Shown here in pieces: positions 1 through 5,005 of a stretch of 6,483 nucleotides of DNA. The notes beneath the pieces were generated by a model. It saw nothing but the letters and a program-made list of their open reading frames with translations, was not told the origin of the DNA and ran no database searches. Each line of letters opens with the position of its first letter. Within the stretch, counting starts at the first letter, position 1. A program made the position numbers and the translations under genes. The stretch is from Oscillibacter sp. (GTDB lineage Bacteria > Bacillota > Clostridia > Oscillospirales > Oscillospiraceae): positions 1 through 6,483 of the forward strand of contig JAFOCY010000170.1 in the NCBI GenBank assembly GCA_017380995.1. Direction: 5' to 3'.

Positions 1-1001
1 CTGGTGCGGATCTCCTCATCCAGCTTCTCCATCACGCCGGGAAGGCTTCGCTTGGAAAGGGGACCGCCCCCCTCTGCGCAGACAGAGAACAGAGCGATAT
101 GGGTGGCGATGCCGGTACGGGACATGGAGCGGGCAACGCTGCGGCACAGCACGATGAAAAAGTCGTATTCGCACATCAGTGCGCCGGGAAGGTCAGCGGG
201 CTCCCGCAGCTGCTCCACCACGGTCTCGATATTCACGGCATAGGGACTGGCGGAGCGGGTGGCCTCCCGATACAGTGCCCGGAGGTCTTCCGGCGGGATG
301 ACGCCGAAGGTGGAGAGCAGACGGTCACTGAAGGTTTGGTATACGTCTGCCGCGCCTTCCGCGTCCCCCAGCTCCAAAAGAGCCTGCATCCAATAGCGGT
401 GGATAGACGCGTCATGGGGGGCCACCGCCGAAGCAGCCCGGCACAGGTCCGCAGCTTCCCCGGAGCGTCCCCGCTCCATCAGCAGGGGGAGCGTCTTTCC
501 CAGCACCTGAAGGTAAAGGGCGTGGTAATGGGCGCAAATGGGAGCCACCCAGGGATCATCGGACATTTTGGCAAGGAAATCTCCCCGGTAAAGGGAGAGG
601 GCCTGCAAATAGATCTGGAGCTGAGCGGCCTCATCGTCGGCCTGAGCGCTGCAAAGACGCTCGAAATCGTCGATATCCAGGGTGATGGGGGCATCGCTGT
701 TCCAGCGGTAGCCGCCCTCGCCCCGGAGGATCAGGTCATGGCCGGCGGAGGGCCAGAGACTGTTTAAGGAAGAGCGGACCCGGTGGAAGGTGGTCTTCAG
801 GGCGCCGCCGGAATTGCTGCGGTCGGCCCCGTCCCATAAAAGGTCCGTCAACTCCTCGTGGGATATGGTGCGGCAGCGGTTGTGGATCAAAAAGGCCAGC
901 AGCAGCCAAAGTTTTCGGGAGCGGTTGTCCCGGTCAGAGATTTTTTGTGTCTGGGTGGAGAGAGAAAACTCACCCAGCATCTGGATGGTAATGTGCTCCA
1001 A
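1..1001 (-). CDS. BTAD/SARP-family transcriptional regulator (3' end beyond window)
   Basis: DNA-binding transcriptional regulator of the SARP/AfsR type, 333 residues visible and open to the left edge. Residues about 1-100 form an OmpR-like winged helix (RSRKLWLLLAFLI, then ISHEELTDLLW, then ALKTTFHRVRSSL and the wing LILRGEGGYRW). Residues about 108-247 form the helical BTAD domain (YRGDFLAKMSDDPWV, helical repeats, ending PPEDLRALYREA). A third segment from about residue 255 (GALMCEYDFFIVLCRSVARS, then HIALFSV) continues out of the window and resembles the degenerate cyclase-like C-terminus I recall from clostridial BTAD proteins; that part is inference. The TTG start at 1001-999 is chosen because GGAGG lies 8 bases upstream and no good ATG fits; the next in-frame ATG is residue 8 and would cut into the first strand. 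It is transcribed divergently from the pilus operon, so it is a likely but unproven regulator of it. Ligand and target are unknown. Confidence 0.88.
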   Translation of the reverse strand, partial: MEHITIQMLGEFSLSTQTQKISDRDNRSRKLWLLLAFLIHNRCRTISHEELTDLLWDGADRSNSGGALKTTFHRVRSSLNSLWPSAGHDLILRGEGGYRWNSDAPITLDIDDFERLCSAQADDEAAQLQIYLQALSLYRGDFLAKMSDDPWVAPICAHYHALYLQVLGKTLPLLMERGRSGEAADLCRAASAVAPHDASIHRYWMQALLELGDAEGAADVYQTFSDRLLSTFGVIPPEDLRALYREATRSASPYAVNIETVVEQLREPADLPGALMCEYDFFIVLCRSVARSMSRTGIATHIALFSVCAEGGGPLSKRSLPGVMEKLDEEIRT

Positions 1002-1009
1002 CAGCGGCA

Positions 1010-1014
1010 CCTCC
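1010..1014 (-). promoter_or_regulatory. Ribosome binding site deciding the TTG start of the BTAD regulator
   Basis: The minus strand reads GGAGG, followed by eight bases and then TTG. This is the only strong Shine-Dalgarno sequence in the area and it fixes a non-ATG start. It is half of the perfect 10-base palindrome CCTCCGGAGG (1010-1019), so the RBS can in principle pair with the bases just upstream of it. Confidence 0.7.
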
Positions 1015-1037
1015 GGAGGAAAAGTTTGTCAATTTAG

Positions 1038-1066
1038 AAAATATCATGTTTTTTTGAATTATGCAA
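1038..1066 (-). promoter_or_regulatory. Probable sigma-A promoter of the BTAD regulator
   Basis: Reading the minus strand: a -35-like TTGCAT (1066-1061), a spacer of exactly 17 bases (1060-1044), then TATTTT (1043-1038) preceded by TGA, which makes an extended -10 (TGnTATTTT). Transcription would start near 1031, about 30 bases upstream of the TTG start. The region is strongly AT-rich compared with the coding sequence. The boxes match consensus only partly (3/6 and 4/6), but spacing and the TGn extension are right. Confidence 0.5.
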
Positions 1067-1110
1067 GAAAAAACTTCTTTTGAAACCCTCTTCCGTTTTG
1101 GAGAAAAGTG

Positions 1111-1119
1111 TGGTATGCT
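1111..1119 (+). promoter_or_regulatory. Possible extended -10 promoter of the pilus operon
   Basis: TGGTATGCT on the plus strand fits an extended -10 (TGnTATGCT, 4/6 in the hexamer). The hexamer 17 bases upstream is a poor -35, so the promoter would rely on the TG extension or on an activator. A transcript would begin near 1126 and have a leader of about 60 bases carrying the palindromic repeats at 1135-1154. A second candidate -10, TACATT at 1163-1168, is described with those repeats. Confidence 0.35.
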
Positions 1120-1137
1120 GACAGAATAAGACAGGAA

Positions 1138-1168
1138 CTGCAGTTCTCCTGCAGCCTTGGGCTACATT
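1138..1168 (+). promoter_or_regulatory. Putative SARP-type operator: CTGCAG repeats 11 bp apart, 8 bp before a -10-like box
   Basis: CTGCAG occurs at 1138-1143 and again at 1149-1154, an 11-base period or about one helical turn. The second copy ends exactly 8 bases before TACATT (1163-1168), a 4/6 match to a -10 box. SARP regulators are known to bind direct repeats with 11-base (or 22-base) periodicity whose last copy lies 8 bases from the -10, so the geometry matches the family of the divergent regulator. The first copy is the core of the perfect palindrome GAACTGCAGTTC (1135-1146). Since CTGCAG is itself palindromic, the site could equally be an ordinary inverted-repeat operator or a weak RNA hairpin. 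Function is inferred. Confidence 0.28.
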
Positions 1169-1176
1169 TTTGGATC

Positions 1177-1180
1177 GGAG
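1177..1180 (+). promoter_or_regulatory. Ribosome binding site deciding the ATG start of the GspF/PilC gene
   Basis: GGAG lies 7 bases before the ATG at 1188. The upstream in-frame TTG at 1170 has no comparable site, and translation from it would cover this RBS, so 1188 is the better start. Confidence 0.7.
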
Positions 1181-1187
1181 TCGCATT

Positions 1188-2234
1188 ATGAAGGAAAGAG
1201 AACTGACCCATCTTGAGATCTCGGACCTGTGCAGGGAGCTTTCGCTGCTGCTGCACGCAGGCGTGGGCCTGGGAGATGGTTTGGCGCTTTTGAGCGAAGA
1301 AGAAAAGGAGGGGCGCAATAAGACCCTTCTGGAGAATATGACCCGCAGCGTGGAAGAGGGCGGGATGCTCTCGGCAGCCTTTGAAGAGTCGGGCTGTTTT
1401 CCCGTGTATGTGACGGGTTTGATCGAGGTAGGCGAGCGGGTGGGCCGCACGGAGGAGGTTCTTTCCTCCCTGGCCCGGTATTATGAGCGGCGGGATGCCA
1501 TGGACCGCCGGGTGCGCAGCGCATTGACCTACCCTGCCATTTTGCTGATGCTGATGCTGGTGGTGATCCTGGTGCTGCTGACCAAGGTGCTGCCCGTATT
1601 TGATGAGGTTTACGCCTCCCTTGGCGGCCATCTCAGCGGCGTGGCCGGCGGCCTTTTGCTGCTGGGCCGGGGACTGGACGCGGCCATGCCTCTCCTTTGC
1701 GCGGTGCTGGGTGCCGGGGCGGTTCTGGTGGCCCTCTTTTCCCTGCATGATGGGTTCCGGACTAAGCTCCTCTCCATTTGGAGAAAGAAGCGGGGAGACA
1801 AGGGCGTTTCCCGGAAACTCAACGACGCCCGGTTTGCCCAGGCTCTGGCCATGGGGCTTTCCAGCGGACTGCCTTTGGAAGAGGCTGTGGATATGTCGGC
1901 CGCCCTTTTGAAGGATGTGCCGGAAGCGGCGGCACGCTGCAAGACCTGCCGGGAGCTTCTGGAAGAAGGAGAGAGCCTTTCCAAGGCCCTGGGAGAGACG
2001 GGACTGCTGCCCGCGGCCTCCTGCCGGCTGTTGACCCTGGGTATCCGGGGCGGCTCCGGAGACGAGGTGATGGAGGACATCGCCCGGCGGCTTTCCGAGG
2101 AGGCCCAGCTGGCCCTGGAGGATCAGGTCAGCAAGGTGGAGCCGGCTTTGGTGCTGGTGACATCGGTGCTGGTGGGTGCCATCCTGCTTTCCGTGATGCT
2201 GCCGCTGATGAACATCATGACGGCCATTGGGTAA
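1188..2234 (+). CDS. GspF/PilC-family type IV pilus inner-membrane platform protein
   Basis: Polytopic inner-membrane platform protein that couples the cytoplasmic ATPases to pilin insertion or removal; 348 residues. Two T2SSF repeats are visible. The first (about 13-137) has LCRELSLLLHAGVGLGDGL, GLIEVGERVGRTEEVL and SALTYPAIL leading into the first membrane helix (about 117-138). The second (about 212-341) has FAQALAMGLSSGLPLEEAV and a final helix (about 319-342) beginning VEPALVLVTSVLVG. A third helix lies at about 167-187. Three membrane segments and duplicated cytoplasmic domains are the family pattern. It is shorter than the roughly 400 residues of classical PilC/GspF because the N-terminal cytoplasmic extension is absent. 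First gene of the six-gene operon, 6 bases before the next. Family certain; the pilus rather than type II secretion assignment rests on the pilT gene in the same operon. Confidence 0.93.
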   Translation: MKERELTHLEISDLCRELSLLLHAGVGLGDGLALLSEEEKEGRNKTLLENMTRSVEEGGMLSAAFEESGCFPVYVTGLIEVGERVGRTEEVLSSLARYYERRDAMDRRVRSALTYPAILLMLMLVVILVLLTKVLPVFDEVYASLGGHLSGVAGGLLLLGRGLDAAMPLLCAVLGAGAVLVALFSLHDGFRTKLLSIWRKKRGDKGVSRKLNDARFAQALAMGLSSGLPLEEAVDMSAALLKDVPEAAARCKTCRELLEEGESLSKALGETGLLPAASCRLLTLGIRGGSGDEVMEDIARRLSEEAQLALEDQVSKVEPALVLVTSVLVGAILLSVMLPLMNIMTAIG

Positions 2235-2240
2235 GAGACT

Positions 2241-2558
2241 ATGAAAAGAAGAAAAGCAATGCCGGCCCTGGCAGGGATCCTGTTCCCGGCGGTGGCTGCG
2301 GCGGTGGTGCTGTGCTTTATGACCGGCCTTTCCAACCTGACGGCGGGAAGGACGGAGGAGGACAAGGCCCAGCTGGAGCAGGCGCTGCGGCGCTCGGCGG
2401 TGGCCTGCTATGCCGCCGAGGGTATCTATCCGCCGGATCTTGCGTATTTGAAAGAGCATTACGGTCTTCAGATTGATGAAGAGCAGTATACCGTCATCTA
2501 TGAGGTCTTTGCCTCCAACCTGATGCCGGATATCACGATATTGGAAAACGAGACATGA
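2241..2558 (+). CDS. Small pilin-like membrane protein (major-pilin/GspG-H-like, divergent)
   Basis: 105-residue protein with no family I can name with certainty. It has a basic N-terminus (MKRRK), one hydrophobic helix at about 8-30 (including AGILFPAVAAAVVLCFMTGL), then an amphipathic helix (EDKAQLEQALRRSAVACYAAEG) followed by YPPDLAYLKEHYGL and a short C-terminal part. The sequence AL..SAVACYAAEGIYPPDLAYL recalls pseudopilins and pilins of the GspG type, where the N-terminal helix is followed by a G-x-YP-x-x-L motif. The prepilin signal GFTLxE is missing: after G12 the sequence is ILFPA and position 5 is not Glu. It could be a non-cleaved pilin-like subunit or an assembly protein. The Shine-Dalgarno is weak, so translation is probably coupled to the gene 6 bases upstream. 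Its stop overlaps the next start (ATGA). Confidence 0.8.
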   Translation: MKRRKAMPALAGILFPAVAAAVVLCFMTGLSNLTAGRTEEDKAQLEQALRRSAVACYAAEGIYPPDLAYLKEHYGLQIDEEQYTVIYEVFASNLMPDITILENET

Positions 2559-3055
2559 AGCAGCAAGGAAAAAAACTGAATGTGAGCGGGCTTTTGACGC
2601 TGCTGCTCTTTGCCGTTTTCGGGGTGTGCATCCTCTCGGTGCTCCTCACCGGAGCGGATGCCTACCGGCGTCTGCGGGAGCGGGACCAGTCCAGCTACAG
2701 CCGGCGTACCGCGGCGCAGTACATTGCCACCAAGGTCCGTCAGGCTGACGGTATGGGGAAAGTCTATGCCGCCTCCTTTGATGGAGTCCGGGGAGAGGGA
2801 GACACCCTCTTTTTGGAAGAAGAGATCGACGGAACGGTGTACTGCACCCGCATTTACTGCCATGAGGGCTATATCCGGGAGCTGTTTGCCGAGGTCCAGG
2901 GAGAATTTTCCCCCGAAGACGGGGAGAAGATCCTGGAGGCGGAGGAAGCGCGGTTTGCGCTGCAGGACGGCCTTTTGACCGTGGAGCTCTCCCTGGCGGA
3001 GGGGGAAAGGGAGGAACTTTCCTTGTTCCTTCGCAGCGGGGAGGTGGCGTCATGA
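2555..3055 (+). CDS. DUF4860-like membrane protein, probable PilW/GspJ-like minor pilin
   Basis: 166 residues. A short basic N-terminus (MKQQGKK) is followed by one hydrophobic helix (about 12-33, GLLTLLLFAVFGVCILSVLL), then YSRRTAAQYIATKVRQAD and a beta-rich C-terminal domain with Cys97 and Cys102, a possible disulfide. It resembles the clostridial DUF4860 family from memory. The Tyr-Arg-rich helix leading to a KVRQAD segment and beta strands recalls PilW/GspJ/ComGF minor pilins. After G12 the would-be mature sequence is LLTLLLF: the hydrophobic register fits a pilin, but the position-5 Glu is replaced by Leu. Starts in an ATGA overlap with the gene before and ends in an ATGA overlap with the gene after, so translational coupling is likely. 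Family call moderate; minor-pilin role inferred. Confidence 0.82.
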   Translation: MKQQGKKLNVSGLLTLLLFAVFGVCILSVLLTGADAYRRLRERDQSSYSRRTAAQYIATKVRQADGMGKVYAASFDGVRGEGDTLFLEEEIDGTVYCTRIYCHEGYIRELFAEVQGEFSPEDGEKILEAEEARFALQDGLLTVELSLAEGEREELSLFLRSGEVAS

Positions 3056-3465
3056 AAAGCAAAGCGCCCCTTGTTCTGATGGAACAGCTGGTGATGGTGC
3101 TGGTGTTTGCCTTGTCCGCGGCAGTTTGCCTGCAGGTGTTTGCCCTCAGCGGCGGCCTTTCCCGGACCTGTGAGGCCCGGGACCGGGCAGCGGTCATAGC
3201 CCAGAACGCGGCGGAGGCCCTGAAGGCCTGCGGCGGCGACTATGGCGAAGCCGCCCAGCGTCTGGGAGGACGCTGGGACGGGCAGACCTGGACCGTGGGA
3301 TACGATGCCAACTGGGACCGGACGGAAGGAGAAGCAGTCTACTGCCTGTCCATAATGCCGGGTGAAAGCGGCCAGAAGCTTTTGGGGATGGCGGAGATCG
3401 CCGTATATGACGGGGATGAGGGGGAATTATTTTCCCTTTACACAGCCTGGCAGGAGGTGGAGTGA
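3052..3465 (+). CDS. PilV/GspI-like minor pilin candidate retaining Glu5
   Basis: 137 residues. The N-terminus KAPLVLMEQLVMVLVFAL has the layout of a type III/IV prepilin: a short basic leader, then a hydrophobic helix with Glu at position 5 counted from Leu7 (L-V-L-M-E). The residue before the predicted cleavage site is Pro6 (or Ala5 one step back) instead of the usual Gly. The helix runs to about residue 33 and is followed by RAAVIAQNAAEALKACGGD, resembling the A-x-x-AQ-x-x-AE-x-L segment of PilV/GspI proteins, then a small beta-rich domain with WDGQTWTVGYD. GGAGG lies 8 bases before the ATG, which sits in an ATGA overlap with the gene upstream. Function as a minor pilin is inferred; the Pro at -1 leaves processing by prepilin peptidase uncertain. 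Confidence 0.82.
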   Translation: MKSKAPLVLMEQLVMVLVFALSAAVCLQVFALSGGLSRTCEARDRAAVIAQNAAEALKACGGDYGEAAQRLGGRWDGQTWTVGYDANWDRTEGEAVYCLSIMPGESGQKLLGMAEIAVYDGDEGELFSLYTAWQEVE

Positions 3466-3467
3466 GT

Positions 3468-3875
3468 ATGCGTACACGGGAAAGTGTTTCTCCTCCTGTC
3501 GTGGGCGGAAGCTCCCTGTTGGTGATTTTTGCGGTGCTGTGCCTGACGGTGTTTGCCCTGCTGGGATTGAGCACGGTGCAGGCAGACCGACGGCTCTCCG
3601 ACGCTTCGGCAGAGGCTGTCCGGGCCTATTACGCGGCGGATGTCCAGGCGGAAAAGATCCTGGCCCAGCTGCGTGAGGGGCAGGTGCCCCAGGGCGTTGC
3701 CGTCAACGGTGCGTTTTATGCCTATGTATGCCCCATCTCGGATACCCAGGAACTGCAGGTGCAGCTGCGCTGCAGCGGCGGGATCTGGGAAGTTCTGGAG
3801 TGGAAGGCGGTGTCCACCGCCTCCTGGGAGACGGATGATACCATAACCGTTTGGGACGGAGATCCCATATTCTGA
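3468..3875 (+). CDS. PilX/GspK-like minor pilin candidate
   Basis: 135 residues from the ATG at 3468. The N-terminal leader contains VVGG, then one hydrophobic helix (about 15-35, SSLLVIFAVLCLTVFALLGL), then LSTVQADRRLSDASAEAVRAYYAADVQAEKIL and a beta-rich C-terminus. A Gly followed by a small-residue and Leu-rich helix without Glu at position 5, then an A-YYAAD-x-x-AE segment, is the pattern of PilX and GspK N-termini. Start choice: AGGAGG at 3452-3457 is 10 bases from the ATG at 3468, but only 4 bases from an in-frame GTG at 3462 that would overlap the previous stop as GTGA; the GTG start would add two residues and cannot be excluded. Gene reality is strong from operon position and RBS; the function is inferred. 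Confidence 0.8.
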   Translation: MRTRESVSPPVVGGSSLLVIFAVLCLTVFALLGLSTVQADRRLSDASAEAVRAYYAADVQAEKILAQLREGQVPQGVAVNGAFYAYVCPISDTQELQVQLRCSGGIWEVLEWKAVSTASWETDDTITVWDGDPIF

Positions 3876-3892
3876 AAGGACGGAGGAGTTCC

Positions 3893-4951
3893 ATGGCGGA
3901 ATTGATGGAATATTTGCAGCGGGCGGTGGCAGACCAGGCCTCCGACCTCTTTATTGTAGCCGGCGGCCCGGTCAGCGAAAAGCTGGAGGGGCGGCTTTGC
4001 CCCATCGGGGAAGGCCGCTTACTGCCCCCGGATACCCAGAAGCTGATCTCTGAGATCTACGAGATGGCCAAGCGTCCCATGGACCACTATATGGCAACGG
4101 GAGACGATGACTTCTCTGTGGCGGTGCCGGGGCTTGCCCGCTTCCGCGTAAACGCCTACCGCCAGCGCGGTTCCATGGCGGCGGTGGTGCGAGTGGTGTC
4201 CTTTGATATCCCGGACTGGCAGAAGATCAACATTCCGGAGCAGGTGATGGCCCTTGCGGACACCAACCACGGCATGATCCTGGTGACAGGCACCGCCGGC
4301 AGCGGAAAGTCCACCACCCAGGCCTGCATCATCGACCGAATCAACCACACCCGGGACTGCCACATCATCACTCTGGAGGACCCCATCGAGTTTCTCCACC
4401 GCAACCAGCGCTGCATCATCAGCCAGCGGGAGATCGCCATTGATACCGAGGACTATCTTTCTGCCCTGCGGGCCTGTTTGCGTCAGGCACCGGATGTGAT
4501 CCTCCTGGGCGAGATGCGGGATGCGGAAACCATCCGCACCGCCATCACCGCGGCGGAAACGGGACATACCCTCATCGCAACCCTCCATACCAAGGGCGCA
4601 GTCAACGCTATCGACCGCATTGTGGATAGCTTCTCCACCTCTCATCAGGCCCAGATCCGGGTGATGCTCTCGTCGGTCCTTCAGACGGTGGTCTCCCAGC
4701 AGATGCTGCCCGATAAATGGGGTGGGATGGTGCCGGCCTTTGAGATCATGCACATGAACAGCGCCATCCGCGGTCTGATCCGGGACAACAAGAACCATCA
4801 GATCGATAACGCCATCGCCGCCGGAAAGGCGGAGGGGATGATCTCCATGGACCAGTCCATCCTGGGGCTTTACCGCGCCGGTATCATTACCAGGGAAACT
4901 GCCCTGGACTATGCCGACCATCCTGACCAGCTGCGCCGTCAGCTGGGCTGA
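3893..4951 (+). CDS. pilT: PilT-family type IV pilus retraction ATPase
   Basis: Hexameric cytoplasmic ATPase that powers pilus disassembly and retraction; 352 residues, the usual PilT length (about 345-375). The N-terminal PAS-like domain (about 1-105) begins ASDLFIVAGGP, with Phe where most PilT proteins have His (SDLH). The RecA-like domain carries Walker A GTAGSGKST (133-141, Lys139), an Asp box around LEDPIEF (161-167), Walker B DVILLGEMRD (201-210, Glu207) and the His box TGHTLIATLHT (223-233). The C-terminal AIRGLIRD (291-298) followed by HQI matches the AIRNLIRE motif that separates PilT from PilB. The ATG at 3893 is chosen because GGAGG ends 6 bases upstream; an upstream in-frame TTG at 3851 lies inside the previous gene and lacks an RBS. 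Last gene of the operon, 17 bases after the previous one and directly before the terminator. Confidence 0.95.
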   Translation: MAELMEYLQRAVADQASDLFIVAGGPVSEKLEGRLCPIGEGRLLPPDTQKLISEIYEMAKRPMDHYMATGDDDFSVAVPGLARFRVNAYRQRGSMAAVVRVVSFDIPDWQKINIPEQVMALADTNHGMILVTGTAGSGKSTTQACIIDRINHTRDCHIITLEDPIEFLHRNQRCIISQREIAIDTEDYLSALRACLRQAPDVILLGEMRDAETIRTAITAAETGHTLIATLHTKGAVNAIDRIVDSFSTSHQAQIRVMLSSVLQTVVSQQMLPDKWGGMVPAFEIMHMNSAIRGLIRDNKNHQIDNAIAAGKAEGMISMDQSILGLYRAGIITRETALDYADHPDQLRRQLG

Positions 4952-4956
4952 ATCGT

Positions 4957-4995
4957 GAAAAACGCCACCGCCGGGATTCGGCGGTGGCGTTTTTA
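4957..4995. terminator. Bidirectional Rho-independent terminator
   Basis: A perfect 15-base inverted repeat (4958-4972 against 4980-4994), with one further G-C pair inside it and a 5-base loop, has a core CGCCACCGCC/GGCGGTGGCG and ends in five T on the plus strand. Because the left arm begins with five A, the minus strand also ends in five T. It starts 6 bases after the pilT stop and lies 11 bases beyond the stop of the convergent cyclase gene, so it should terminate both transcripts. Confidence 0.93.
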
Positions 4996-5005
4996 TGCGT
5001 TGGGG

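Noticed and set aside
99..767. A 222-codon open frame on the plus strand opposite the BTAD regulator
   Set aside because: The minus-strand frame carries a continuous winged-helix and BTAD protein with RBS and promoter, so this is a shadow.
1120..1187. A cyclic di-GMP riboswitch or other structured leader before the pilus operon
   Set aside because: The leader is only about 60 bases from the candidate promoter and lacks the conserved GEMM bases; only a weak CTGCAG hairpin is possible.
1059..2459. A 466-codon open frame on the minus strand opposite the GspF/PilC gene
   Set aside because: It lies antisense to a clear T2SSF-family gene, encodes a His/Gln/Arg-rich sequence with no recognisable domain, and has no sensible RBS. 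It is a by-product of the high-GC codon bias.
4019..4921. A 300-codon open frame on the minus strand opposite pilT
   Set aside because: Antisense to a gene with all PilT motifs; the translation is rich in His, Gly and Asp and has no domain.
1188..4951. Reading the operon as a type II secretion or Tad pilus locus
   Set aside because: The ATPase has the PilT C-terminal motif AIRGLIRD and PilT length; there is no GspD/GspE or TadA/TadB/TadC/TadE-like gene, and the platform protein has duplicated T2SSF domains of the PilC/GspF type.
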